NCBI RefSeq assembly: GCF_903970965.1
Contig: NZ_CAJCKW010000015.1
Span: forward strand, 1 to 64,000
From: Aureimonas sp. ME7
Lineage (GTDB): Bacteria > Pseudomonadota > Alphaproteobacteria > Rhizobiales > Rhizobiaceae
Direction of reading: 5' to 3'
Length of the DNA stretch: 64,000 nucleotides
In this document: positions 44,495 through 52,760 of the stretch, one piece after another
How positions within the stretch are numbered: the first letter of the stretch is position 1
Layout: the number at the start of each line of letters is the position of its first letter
Translations under genes and position numbers: made by a program
The notes under the pieces: generated by a model
The model's database searches: none
Seen by the model: the letters and a program-made list of their open reading frames with translations, nothing else
What the model was told of the DNA's origin: nothing

Positions 44495-45064
44495 ATGGGG
44501 CAGGCTCCGACGATGCCGAGCGTTTCCTATGACGATGGGCGGGTGTGGTTCGTGGCTCGCACGAACCCACGCTGCGAGGGCCGGGCCATGGCGACGCTCG
44601 CCGCCAAGGGGTTCGACACGTTTCTGCCGAAGGGGCGCAAGACGCTCATCCACCATCGCAGCAAGCGGGTGATCGAGCGCGAGTTCCCGCTCATGGTGGG
44701 GTATCTGTTCCTGGCGATGCCGGTGGACGCGACGCAGCAGCATTGGGGCGTGGCGCGCACCTGCGACGGCGTGCATGGGATCCTTGGCATGGGCGACCGG
44801 TATGTGCCCGTGCCCGAGCGCGAGGTCATGGTGCTGATGGATGCGGAGGCGGACGGTCGCCTTCGCTTCGAGGCCGCCAAGCGCAACAAGGGGCAGCATA
44901 GCTTCGTGGACGGGATGGAAGCCCGGATCGCGCTGGGGCCGTTCACCGGCTTCGTGGGGCAGGTGGTGGACGCTTCCTGCCGCAAGGCGATCCGCCTGTT
45001 GATATCGATCTTCGGCGGCTTGTCCGAGGTCGTGGTGCCTGTTGACGAACTGGAGGCCGTGTGA
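44495..45064 (+). CDS. Phage NusG/RfaH-like transcription antitermination protein
   Basis: A 189-residue NusG paralogue. The NGN domain shows VWFVARTNPRCEGRAMATLA, GFDTFLPKGRK and EFPLMVGYLFLAMP (about residues 62-76). The C-terminal KOW domain is ALGPFTGFVGQVVDA to VVVPVDELE. NusG-family proteins bind RNA polymerase and suppress pausing or termination. ATG 44495 has AAAGGGA just upstream; the longer form from 44411 would translate the repeat leader and starts at the predicted transcription start. It is placed before the late genes. Confidence 0.87.
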   Translation: MGQAPTMPSVSYDDGRVWFVARTNPRCEGRAMATLAAKGFDTFLPKGRKTLIHHRSKRVIEREFPLMVGYLFLAMPVDATQQHWGVARTCDGVHGILGMGDRYVPVPEREVMVLMDAEADGRLRFEAAKRNKGQHSFVDGMEARIALGPFTGFVGQVVDASCRKAIRLLISIFGGLSEVVVPVDELEAV

Positions 45065-45204
45065 CAGCTATAGGGGCAGACGGAAAATGCCTGTTCTGAG
45101 CGGCCATGTGACTCGCCGGGGCTTGAGATGAGAGATCGTCACTCATCGCCATGGATACCTATGGGCTCGCGCAAGCGGGCCCTTCGTGTTTGTGGGATAG
45201 GGTT

Positions 45205-45543
45205 ATGGCCCGCATCCCCGTCATGAAGCCCAGCCTTCGAACCGCTCGCACCTTCATCGCGCCAATCGTGCGCGGCGATGCGGCGGCGCGCTCGGTCAAG
45301 CCGACGCTGGACTTCTACGGTTCGGCGGCCTGGAAGAAGGTTCGGCTGGAGGTGCAGCGCGCTTGCGGGCGGACGTGCCAAGGCTGCGGCAAGGCGGATA
45401 CGCGGATCTACGTCGACCACATCGTCGAACTGAGGGACGGGGGCGCGCCGCTCGATCGGGGGAACCTCATCGGGCTGTGTGCGGTGTGTCACGGGAAGAA
45501 GACGGCTCGGGAGCGGGCGAAGAGGGAGGCGCAGCATGCCTGA
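45205..45543 (+). CDS. HNH endonuclease
   Basis: A 112-residue HNH nuclease. Zinc cysteines CQGC and C..CH frame the motif: YVDHIVELRDGG then RGNLIGLCAVCHGKKT. Small HNH proteins next to terminase genes are common in HK97-type phages and help large terminase cut DNA during packaging. GGGATAGGG precedes ATG 45205; ATG 45151 is possible. Confidence 0.9.
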   Translation: MARIPVMKPSLRTARTFIAPIVRGDAAARSVKPTLDFYGSAAWKKVRLEVQRACGRTCQGCGKADTRIYVDHIVELRDGGAPLDRGNLIGLCAVCHGKKTARERAKREAQHA

Positions 45544-45832
45544 CAAGCCTCCTACATCCGGTATTGGTGGATGGTCCGGCCAAGAACTTGAGCCTACTCC
45601 GGGGCAATACCGTATCAGGTGGGCACGGGTGTCGACCTGCTTCGGCCAGCAGCGCCGCTGCATAGCCGAGCGGCGTGTGCAGTTGTGGTTTGGGCTTGGG
45701 ACTTGGTGGCCGGTTGGTGACTGGCGCTCGGCCGAGGGCGTGGCCCTCGACGACATCGGCAGCGATTGGGCGCTTCGGCGTCCGCTGCCCCCGACCCGCC
45801 TCGTCGAGATGGTGCAGACCCCCGAAACCTGA
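45536..45832 (+). CDS. Small hypothetical protein between HNH and small terminase
   Basis: A 98-residue protein starting MPDKPPTSGIGGWSGQELEP, rich in Trp and Arg (LWFGLGTWWPVGDWRSAEG). GGGAGG lies before ATG 45536, which overlaps the HNH stop by 8 nt. No family recognised. Confidence 0.6.
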   Translation: MPDKPPTSGIGGWSGQELEPTPGQYRIRWARVSTCFGQQRRCIAERRVQLWFGLGTWWPVGDWRSAEGVALDDIGSDWALRRPLPPTRLVEMVQTPET

Positions 45833-46048
45833 CCCGAGAGGTGGGGGGGGGTCGAAAGTTCGGCCCTGGGGACCCTCCACCGTCACAGGGGCTCTCACGC
45901 GGATTTTTAATTTCGGCTGATCGGATTTTTCAGGCCAGGGTCGGCGTGATGGTGGGCTGGAAGGCCTACGCTGCATGGGGTGATCGCGTTGGCGGGCCCT
46001 GGATCAGACCAATACTTTTCGCCGGACCGACCGGCTGGAGCCTTCGCC

Positions 46049-46525
46049 TTGTCCGAGTATGTCAACCTCTTCGGCGAGACCGTTTTGCTGGCCGCTCGCG
46101 GCCGGGGGCGGCCCCCGCATGAACCGAGCACGTGGACGCGCAACCGCGTCACGCTGCTGGTGGTGATGGGGTACGCGAACGAACTGATCGCGGACATCAT
46201 CGGCATCAGCGCGCCAACGTTGCGCCGTTGCTACAAGGCCGAGTTGGAAGCCCGCCCGGTCGCACGCATGCGCCTCGACCTTCGCCGGATGGAGAAGCTG
46301 GTCGAGGGCATGAACGACGGCAACGTCGGGGCGATCAAAGAACTCGGGAAGCAGCTTGAGAAACTCGACATGACGCTGGCCGAGAAGCGTGTGCGCGATC
46401 GGGCCAAGACGGAAGCCCCAGCCGAAGAGCGTCTTGGAAAGAAAGCGCAGCGGCTGGAGAACGCCAAGCGCGCGGTCGGCGAGGGCAGGTTCGCCGTCCC
46501 GCCGGCGCCGCGCCTGGTGCAGTAG
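46049..46525 (+). CDS. terS: Putative small terminase subunit (HTH DNA-binding)
   Basis: A ~158-residue protein. RGRGRPPHEPSTWTRNRVT leads into a helix-turn-helix (MGYANELIADIIGISAPTLR then RCYKAELEARP) and a long charged coiled region. This pattern occurs in phage packaging-site recognition proteins. Start is uncertain: TTG 46049 has GGAG 9 nt upstream; GTG 45980 would add 23 residues. A remnant of the large terminase starts 4 nt after its stop. The 216-nt gap upstream includes a run of nine G at 45843-45851. Confidence 0.65.
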   Translation: MSEYVNLFGETVLLAARGRGRPPHEPSTWTRNRVTLLVVMGYANELIADIIGISAPTLRRCYKAELEARPVARMRLDLRRMEKLVEGMNDGNVGAIKELGKQLEKLDMTLAEKRVRDRAKTEAPAEERLGKKAQRLENAKRAVGEGRFAVPPAPRLVQ

Positions 46526-46528
46526 CCC

Positions 46529-46567
46529 ATGGAATGGACGACTGCCTGCCCCGACTGGGAACGGCGA
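46529..46567 (+). pseudogene. terL: Remnant of large terminase gene (first 13 codons)
   Basis: ATG 46529 starts MEWTTACPDWERR, the typical N-terminus of HK97-type large terminases, but after 13 codons the frame diverges into unrelated sequence while the portal frame takes over. The ~1.6 kb expected for the ATPase-nuclease is missing. This marks an internal deletion. Confidence 0.75.
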
Positions 46568-46568
46568 G

Positions 46569-47681
46569 GTGAGCGTCGTCCAAGCGTTGCGCAACCCGTC
46601 GGTGTTCCGGTGCGTCACGCTAATCTCGTCGGTGATCGGCATGCTGCCGCTCCACCTGATCAACGACGAGACGAAGGAGAAGGCGTCCGAGCATCCGCTG
46701 TTCCGGCTGCTTCACGCTGAGCCGAACAGCTATCAGACGGCCTACGAGTTCCGCTCGCTGATGCAGATGCGAGTGCTGACCAAAGGTAACGCCTACGCCC
46801 GTATCATCTGGTCAAGGGAAGGCCAGCGCAGCAACCGGCGCAAGCCGATCCGCCTTCTACCGCTCGATCCCGACCGCGTCACGGCGAAGCTGAACGACGC
46901 GTGCGAGATGGTTTACGAATACCGGCAGGCGAGCGGCGGCAACATCGCGATCGCGGCCAGCGACATGCTGCACCTGCGCGGGTTCTCGCTCGACGGCGTG
47001 ACGGGCATCTCGATGCTGCGCCAAGCGCGTGATGCGGTCCGGCTTGCGCTCGACGCCGATCTCGCCGTTCGGCGCCTGTTCCGGAACGGGTCGTTCGTCG
47101 GAGCCACGCTGGAGACGCCGGGCGAGCTTACTCCAGAGGCCTACGATCGCCTCATCGCGTCGTGGAATGAGAACTACGCCGGAGCCAACAACGCAGGCAA
47201 GACGCCGCTACTCGAGGGCGGCACGAAGCTTGTCATTCCCGGCACCTCGGCCAAGGACGCGCAGTCGAACGAGTTGCGTGGCCGACAGATCGAAGAGATT
47301 GCCCGCATCTTCGGCGTGCCACGGCCGCTCCTAATGGTGGACGAGACAAGCTGGGGCTCGGGCATCGAAGCGTTGGGCCAGTTTTTTGTCACCTTCGCGC
47401 TAAACCCGTGGTTCGAGGTCTGGCAGCAGTCGATTGATCGCTCACTGCTCGACGACGCCGACAAGGGCCGTTTCTCGGCCAAGTTCAATCCGGGCGCACT
47501 GCTGCGTGGCTCGCTGGAGGCACAGGGCAACTATCTGGCCCAAGCGCTCGGCGCAGGCGGCCACCAGCCCTGGATCTACGCTGATGAGGCCCGTGACGTC
47601 ATGGACCTGCCGAAGCGAGCCGCTCCGCCCAACCCGATGGCGGGCAACACCGGCGCTTCGCCGCCCACCGGAGAAGAGTAG
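46569..47681 (+). CDS. HK97-family portal protein, N-terminally truncated
   Basis: About 370 residues of a phage portal, the dodecameric DNA gate of the capsid. Clear family sequence starts at VQALRNPSVFRCVTLISSVI and includes NAYARIIW, MLHLRGFSLDGVTGIS, GNGSFVGATLETPG-like text and IFGVPRPLLMVDE. Typical portals carry ~40-60 more N-terminal residues. GTG 46569 is the first plausible start and lacks a good ribosome-binding site. The upstream junction with the terminase remnant shows the gene lost its true start. Confidence 0.85.
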   Translation: MSVVQALRNPSVFRCVTLISSVIGMLPLHLINDETKEKASEHPLFRLLHAEPNSYQTAYEFRSLMQMRVLTKGNAYARIIWSREGQRSNRRKPIRLLPLDPDRVTAKLNDACEMVYEYRQASGGNIAIAASDMLHLRGFSLDGVTGISMLRQARDAVRLALDADLAVRRLFRNGSFVGATLETPGELTPEAYDRLIASWNENYAGANNAGKTPLLEGGTKLVIPGTSAKDAQSNELRGRQIEEIARIFGVPRPLLMVDETSWGSGIEALGQFFVTFALNPWFEVWQQSIDRSLLDDADKGRFSAKFNPGALLRGSLEAQGNYLAQALGAGGHQPWIYADEARDVMDLPKRAAPPNPMAGNTGASPPTGEE

Positions 47682-48557
47682 ATGATCACGCTTAACTGCC
47701 CACGCGTGTTCGCCATGGCGCGCCCGGCCGCGATGCCGCTCCCCGTCCGCCAGGACGTCCACGCCTTCACCAAACCGTCGGTCTTCGACGAGTGGGGCAA
47801 GGACGCTGCTGGCGTGCGCGCCGTCGCAGTCGGCGACAACATCATCACTATGTTCGACGTCATCGGCGAGGATTTCTGGTCGGGCGGCGGCGTGACGGCC
47901 AAGCGCGTGACGGCCGCACTGCGCGCGATCGGCGACCGACCCGTCGAGGTGCACATCAACTCGCCAGGCGGCGATATGTTCGAGGGCATCGCGATCTACA
48001 ACGTGCTCCGCGAGCACTCGCAGCCGGTGACGGTCAAGGTGATGGGCATGGCGGCTTCGGCCGCGTCCGTCATCGCCATGGCGGGCGACACGATCGAGAT
48101 TGGCGCCGCATCCTTTCTGATGATCCATAACTGCTGGGTCGTCGCCATAGGCAACCGGCACGATATGGCCGAAACGGCAGAATGGCTGGAGCCGTTCGAC
48201 CGAGCGATGGTCGATCTCTACGCGGCGCGCACGAAGCGCGACGCCAAGGAGGTGGCGCGTTGGATGGACGCCGAAACATTCATGTCTGGTAGCCAAGCGA
48301 TCGAGCGTGGCTTTGCCGATGCCCTTCTCCCTGCTGACGCAATGAAGACCGATGAAGAAGCGCAGGCCTCCGATCGGAAGGTCAACGACCTGCGTGCGAT
48401 GGAGCTCCAGCTTGTGTCCGCCGGCCTTCCGAGGACGCAGGCGCGCGAGCGCATCAACAAGATCAAGGGCACGCCGGGCGCTGCCATTGAAGCCACGCCT
48501 GGCGCTGGCGACGACTGGTCGGCAGCTGCCGATCTCCTTGCCTTCCTCAAATCCTAA
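47682..48557 (+). CDS. ClpP-like prohead protease (S14 family)
   Basis: A 291-residue head maturation protease. ClpP-type landmarks: HINSPGGDMFEGIAIYN, catalytic Ser in GMAASAASVIAMAG (about residue 125) and His in MIHNCWV (about 148). The C-terminal ~80 residues are a linker-like extension. Between portal and capsid genes, it would trim capsid N-termini during assembly. ATG directly follows the portal stop. Confidence 0.93.
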   Translation: MITLNCPRVFAMARPAAMPLPVRQDVHAFTKPSVFDEWGKDAAGVRAVAVGDNIITMFDVIGEDFWSGGGVTAKRVTAALRAIGDRPVEVHINSPGGDMFEGIAIYNVLREHSQPVTVKVMGMAASAASVIAMAGDTIEIGAASFLMIHNCWVVAIGNRHDMAETAEWLEPFDRAMVDLYAARTKRDAKEVARWMDAETFMSGSQAIERGFADALLPADAMKTDEEAQASDRKVNDLRAMELQLVSAGLPRTQARERINKIKGTPGAAIEATPGAGDDWSAAADLLAFLKS

Positions 48558-48571
48558 CCAAGGAGCGACCC

Positions 48572-49975
48572 ATGTACCGGGCCTTCATGCTGGTGGCGCT
48601 CGTCGCGACCGCCCTTTTTTCCATGCCCCACGCCTACGCCATGTCGGAGGTCACCCAGGCGGCATCCGCCTTGCCGGTCATCGCACCGTTCGCACTCGCG
48701 AGCGCCGCGGCGCTCGGCGCCTCGACCATGCCGCGCGCCATCAGCGCGCTCGGCCTGCGCGCTGATGCCTCCGACCCGAAGGTGATCCTCGCCCAGTTGC
48801 AGGCCGCTTTCTCCGAGTTCAAAGACGCCAACGACAAGCGCCTGTCGGCGAAGGTTGACGACACCGTCCTGAATGAGAAGGTGGAGCGCATCAACACCGA
48901 CATCGGCAACTTTCAGAAGTCGCTCGACGATTTGAACGCCGCGATCGCCACCGCCTCGCTTGGCGGTGTCGGCGACGAGAAGAAGATCGCCGACCCGGAG
49001 TATTCGGAGCGGTGGAGCGCCTACTTCCGCCACGGCGATGACGAGACCGGACTGCGCTCGGCATCGCGCGCCGGGCCCCGCGCCGCGATGACGGCTGGCT
49101 CCAATCCGGACGGCGGCTATCTGGCTCCGGTCGAGTGGGACCGCACCATCACCGGTCGCCTGAAGGAAATCTCACCGATCCGCCAGAATGCGACGGTCCA
49201 AGCGATCACCGGCTCGGGTTTCCGTAAGGTCTACAACGACCGCGCGGTCGGCTCCGGCTGGGTCGGCGAGACGGCGTCCCGTCCCGCAACCGCGACTCCG
49301 GCGCTGTCGGTCCTCGACTTCAACACGGGCGAACTCTACGCCTTCCCGTTCGTATCCCGTCAGATCCTGGAGGACGCCGAGGTCAATCTTGAGCAGTGGC
49401 TCGCCGACGAGGTCGAGGTTGAGTTCTCTCGCCAAGAGAACATCGCCTTCCTTGCCGGGGACGGCGCGAACAAGCCGTTCGGCATCCTGACCTACGTCAC
49501 AGGGGGCGCGAACGCGGCCAAGCACCCCTTCGGTGCGATCAAGACAACCGTCACCGGCGATGCTTCGAAGCTGACCCCGGACGCCTTCATCTCGATCGTT
49601 CAAGACACACCGTCGGCCTTCCGGCCGAACGCCAAGTTCTATCTGAACCGGCAGACCGTCTCGGCGGCCCGCAAGTTCAAGGACGCAGGCGGCAATTACA
49701 TCTGGCAGCCGTCCTACGCGGCGGGCGTGCCGGCGACGATCGTGGGCGAGTCCGTCGTTGAGGTTCCCGACATGCCGGACGTCGGAGCGGGTGCCATCGC
49801 TGCGCTCTACGGCGACATGGCCGCGACCTACGTCGTCGTGGATCGCCGCGGCATTCTGGTGCTGCGCGACGAGCTGACGAACAAGCCGTTCATCGGCTTC
49901 TACACGACGCGCCGTGTCGGCGGCGGGGTCTTCAACCCCGAGCCCATGCGCGCGCTGAAGGTGGCCGCCTCGTAA
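48572..49975 (+). CDS. HK97-fold major capsid protein
   Basis: A 467-residue capsid precursor. Residues ~75-130 form the coiled-coil delta/scaffold region (ILAQLQAAFSEFKDANDKRL, NEKVERINTDIGNFQKSLDD). The HK97 fold follows (GGYLAPVEWDRTITGRL, FPFVSRQILEDAEVNLEQWL, FLAGDGANKPFGIL). The first ~23 residues look like a signal peptide (MLVALVATALFSMPHAYA), yet AAGGAG supports this start. The protease upstream probably removes the N-terminal part. Confidence 0.95.
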   Translation: MYRAFMLVALVATALFSMPHAYAMSEVTQAASALPVIAPFALASAAALGASTMPRAISALGLRADASDPKVILAQLQAAFSEFKDANDKRLSAKVDDTVLNEKVERINTDIGNFQKSLDDLNAAIATASLGGVGDEKKIADPEYSERWSAYFRHGDDETGLRSASRAGPRAAMTAGSNPDGGYLAPVEWDRTITGRLKEISPIRQNATVQAITGSGFRKVYNDRAVGSGWVGETASRPATATPALSVLDFNTGELYAFPFVSRQILEDAEVNLEQWLADEVEVEFSRQENIAFLAGDGANKPFGILTYVTGGANAAKHPFGAIKTTVTGDASKLTPDAFISIVQDTPSAFRPNAKFYLNRQTVSAARKFKDAGGNYIWQPSYAAGVPATIVGESVVEVPDMPDVGAGAIAALYGDMAATYVVVDRRGILVLRDELTNKPFIGFYTTRRVGGGVFNPEPMRALKVAAS

Positions 49976-50002
49976 GGGGCGACCGTCGCAGATCCTGCAA
50001 CG

Positions 50003-50034
50003 GGGCTGGTGCCGATCGGTGCCAGCCCTTTTTT
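50003..50034 (+). terminator. Intrinsic terminator after the capsid gene
   Basis: GGGCTGG pairs with CCAGCCC around an inner CCG-AT-CGG stem, followed by six T. It sits within the late operon, 28 nt after the capsid stop. It probably raises capsid mRNA relative to downstream genes unless antiterminated. Confidence 0.88.
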
Positions 50035-50048
50035 ATAGGAGGTCCGAC

Positions 50049-50429
50049 GTGACCACGAAGAAGAAGCAGACCGAGGAAGCGGCCGTCGAAGAGAAGGTCG
50101 CCGAGACGAAAGCCGCAACGGCCGACGAGGCGACCGAGCAGGCCGACGAAGCCGCGAAGGGACCGATCTCGGACGCGCATGCCGAGGATGGCGCGGGGCA
50201 GGCCGAGGAGCCCCATTCGGGTGACAACGGCGCGCAGCCCGCGACCGAGTTCGAGCCCTCCGGCGCGCCCCTCCAGGTGGTCGAGGACGTCGATCCTTCG
50301 CACCCGGCGGTCGACAACGATCCGCGCGCGGCGACCTCGTCCGAGCAGAACCGGATCGACTTCAACGATCCGAACCTGTCCGGCGCCGAGGCGGTGAAGC
50401 GCAACCTCGAAGCGCAGTCGAAGGGCTGA
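50049..50429 (+). CDS. Acidic Ala/Glu-rich hypothetical phage protein
   Basis: A 126-residue acidic protein with a Lys-rich start (MTTKKKQTEEAAVEEKVAET), then Ala/Glu/Asp-rich low-complexity sequence. AGGAGG lies 6 nt before GTG 50049. Such genes between capsid and connector are common and of unknown or accessory function. Confidence 0.75.
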   Translation: MTTKKKQTEEAAVEEKVAETKAATADEATEQADEAAKGPISDAHAEDGAGQAEEPHSGDNGAQPATEFEPSGAPLQVVEDVDPSHPAVDNDPRAATSSEQNRIDFNDPNLSGAEAVKRNLEAQSKG

Positions 50430-50432
50430 CCT

Positions 50433-51053
50433 GTGCAGAAGCGCCCGCCCATTCTGGTCACCAAGCCGGCGGTCCTGCCAGTGACGGTCGAGACGGTTCG
50501 CGAGGTTTGCCGCGTCGAGGAGGCCGATGTCTCCGACGCACGCCTCAAGGATCTGATCGCCGTCGCCACGGCCGAGTTCGATGGCTATGGCGGCATGCTC
50601 GGGCGGGCGCTCATCCGGCAGACCTGGCGGCAGGACTTCCTGTCGCGCTACGGACCCTACCGTCTACCTTTCCCCGATGTCAGTTCGGCCGCTGCCGTGT
50701 GGCGCAGCTCGGCTGGCGTGGAGACGATTGCGCCTGTTGCGCTCGACGAGGACGTGATCGGACCATTCGTCACTGCGACTGGATGGGGCGTCGGGTTCGG
50801 CGGCTCCCTGCGGGTAACCTTCGCCGCCGGATACGGGGAAGAGCCCAAGGATGTTCCGGCTCCGATCCGAGAGGCGATCCTGAAGCGCGTTGGTCAGCAG
50901 TTGCTCGAAGGCTCCGACGATGGGCAGGTGCGCTCTTTCCAGGTCGAAGGAGGCTTCACCGAGGCTTTCAACAGCCCAGAGCAGCGTCAAGCCGAGGTCG
51001 ATCGCAGCGTTCGCGCGCTGGTGAAGCCATATCGTCGGGGCAACCTTCTATGA
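50433..51053 (+). CDS. Head-tail connector (HK97 gp6-like)
   Basis: A 206-residue protein with the helical gp6-like pattern (DARLKDLIAVATAEFDGYGG, LIRQTWRQDF) and FAAGYGEEPKDVPAPIREAI, a common connector signature. It forms the adaptor ring under the portal. GTG 50433 start. Its stop overlaps the next ATG by 4 nt. Confidence 0.85.
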   Translation: MQKRPPILVTKPAVLPVTVETVREVCRVEEADVSDARLKDLIAVATAEFDGYGGMLGRALIRQTWRQDFLSRYGPYRLPFPDVSSAAAVWRSSAGVETIAPVALDEDVIGPFVTATGWGVGFGGSLRVTFAAGYGEEPKDVPAPIREAILKRVGQQLLEGSDDGQVRSFQVEGGFTEAFNSPEQRQAEVDRSVRALVKPYRRGNLL

Positions 51054-51385
51054 GGCGCCGTTCCGCCTATCGCCGGATGTTCACGAAGGCCGGGCGCCGC
51101 GTGACGCTGGAGCGTTCCGTTCCGAACGGGGACCCTGTTCGGGTGGAGAATGTGCGCGCGCGCATTCGCGGGGCAACGGCGGACGAAGTAGCGGGCGGGA
51201 TCAAGGAATCGGAGCGTCGGGTTCTGATCCTCGCCGAGGATGTCCCGGAGACATTTCGGCCGCTCCGCGAAGGCGATCGGGTGTTGGTCGATCAGCTTCG
51301 ACTTCGGTTTTCGTCGCTGCCGGACGATCAGTCCCATCGGGATGGCGATCTTCTTCTGGCCTATGATGGGTTCGCCGCGTCGTGA
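51050..51385 (+). CDS. Head closure / head-tail joining protein
   Basis: A 111-residue basic protein starting MRRRSAYRRMFTKAGRRVTL, mostly beta, with FRPLREGDRVLVDQLRLRF. Size and position after gp6 fit the stopper/adaptor group. Function is inferred from position. Confidence 0.72.
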   Translation: MRRRSAYRRMFTKAGRRVTLERSVPNGDPVRVENVRARIRGATADEVAGGIKESERRVLILAEDVPETFRPLREGDRVLVDQLRLRFSSLPDDQSHRDGDLLLAYDGFAAS

Positions 51386-51981
51386 AGCTGGAAGCGCTCG
51401 ATCGTCAGATCCAGGTCTTCGTCTCGGACCTGAAATCGCCGAAAGCCCGCTCGGCTCGGCTCGCCCAGGTCGCAGAAGACGGGATCGCCGAGATCCAGAA
51501 GTCCAACGCGGCAGCGACAGGGCGGCCTCAGTTGGCGCCGAAAGTCACGGTCGACGGTCGCGCCCATGCGGCGCTTGCCAGCGTGAAACCCGATGGCGTG
51601 ATCGTCGCCGAGTTCGATCAGGTGCGAACCGTGCTCGACTGGATCGGCAAGGCGCTGGTGCAGGAATCGCCGGTGCTCACCGGGAAATATCAACGTAGCC
51701 ATGTGCTGCTGGTCGACGGTGTCGAGCACGATCCAACCTCGCCCGCAATTCCGTCTGCCGAACTCTACCGGTTCGTGAACCGTCAGCCGTATTCGGCCAA
51801 GATCGAGCGCGATGGGGTTTTGGCCGGGCAGAGTCCGCAATCGGCGGATGGTGTCTACATGGTCGTCGCCGCGGTCGCGGGCCGGGTGTTCTCGGAGGTC
51901 GCCCAGATCTCCTATTCGACGAAGTATTTCGACGAGGCGACCCGTCTCATGCACCCATCCATCGTGGTGAGGCCCTACTGA
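51382..51981 (+). CDS. Tail completion-type protein (gp10-like by position)
   Basis: A 199-residue protein: helical N-terminus (LEALDRQIQVFVSDLKSPKA) then SPVLTGKYQRSHVLLVDG and YRFVNRQPYSAKIER, which recall HK97-gp10-like tail proteins. GTG start overlaps the previous stop (GTGA). Confidence 0.72.
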   Translation: MKLEALDRQIQVFVSDLKSPKARSARLAQVAEDGIAEIQKSNAAATGRPQLAPKVTVDGRAHAALASVKPDGVIVAEFDQVRTVLDWIGKALVQESPVLTGKYQRSHVLLVDGVEHDPTSPAIPSAELYRFVNRQPYSAKIERDGVLAGQSPQSADGVYMVVAAVAGRVFSEVAQISYSTKYFDEATRLMHPSIVVRPY

Positions 51982-52376
51982 TGGCCGCTCTCACCGTTGT
52001 GCAGATCGTCGAGGCGCGCTTGCGTGCGGGTTTCGATCGGTGCCCAATCTATGTCGAGAACAGCACGTTGGGAACGCCGAGCGGTGGCGGTCCTTGGATC
52101 CTTGTCGATTTCCCATGGTCGCGCTCCGAGTGGGTGAGCGCGGACGAGTTCTGGGAAGATGGGGGCTTTCGCGTGCTGCTCGCAATCGAAGCCGGCGCCG
52201 GGGCTCACGATGGCCGCGCCTGGCTCGACGAAATCGCCTCACTGTTCCGGGGTGTCGAAGTTGGTGGGGTGCAGTTCTTCGCACCGCAGTCCGCATCCAC
52301 CGGCGATCAAAGCGATCGGGGCGTGCATTTCCGCCTCGCCCTGACCGTTCCCTACCAGTTCATCATCGAAGGATAG
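51981..52376 (+). CDS. Tail terminator-like protein
   Basis: A 131-residue protein starting MAALTVVQIVEARLRAGFDR, ending FRLALTVPYQFIIEG. The layout (helix, WILVDFPWSRSEWVS, ELW-like FWEDGGFRVLL, C-terminal strand) fits phage tail terminators (DUF4128-like), which cap the tail tube. One-base overlap with the preceding stop. Confidence 0.75.
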   Translation: MAALTVVQIVEARLRAGFDRCPIYVENSTLGTPSGGGPWILVDFPWSRSEWVSADEFWEDGGFRVLLAIEAGAGAHDGRAWLDEIASLFRGVEVGGVQFFAPQSASTGDQSDRGVHFRLALTVPYQFIIEG

Positions 52377-52385
52377 GAGGCCATC

Positions 52386-52667
52386 ATGGTCCATGTCGCC
52401 AACACCTCGCACGTCGTCCAGCGTTTGAACGACAGGGCGGGCAAGCTGCACGAGCTGGAGCCCGGCGAGCACGCCAACATCGACATCGATAAGGACGATC
52501 CGCACGTCGCGGCCAAGGTCAACGCGCTGCTGATCACCGTCGGGGGCACCGAGAAGCAGGCTGAAGCTGCTGCAGCTGGCGGCGTGGTCGTTGTGCCGCC
52601 TGAGCCGAAGACTGCCGCGGCCGCCAAGGGCAAGGCTGCGACTGCGGACGAGAAGTCCGCCGAATAG
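52386..52667 (+). CDS. Small hypothetical phage protein
   Basis: A 93-residue protein: an ordered N-half (TSHVVQRLNDRAGKLHELEP) and an Ala/Lys-rich disordered tail. GGAGG lies before ATG 52386. Function unknown. Confidence 0.72.
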   Translation: MVHVANTSHVVQRLNDRAGKLHELEPGEHANIDIDKDDPHVAAKVNALLITVGGTEKQAEAAAAGGVVVVPPEPKTAAAAKGKAATADEKSAE

Positions 52668-52706
52668 CGGCCCGCCGCTTCCTTCCTCGCAATCCCGCGA
52701 GACACC

Positions 52707-52733
52707 ATGGCCGCCTTCGGGGCGGCCTTTTCT
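52707..52733 (+). terminator. Intrinsic terminator before the tail tube gene
   Basis: GGCCGCC and GGCGGCC pair across a TTCGG loop and are followed by TTTTCTTT, a textbook strong terminator, 40 nt after the previous stop and inside the late operon. Confidence 0.85.
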
Positions 52734-52760
52734 TTGCGCCATCCACGAAAGGACAAGGCC

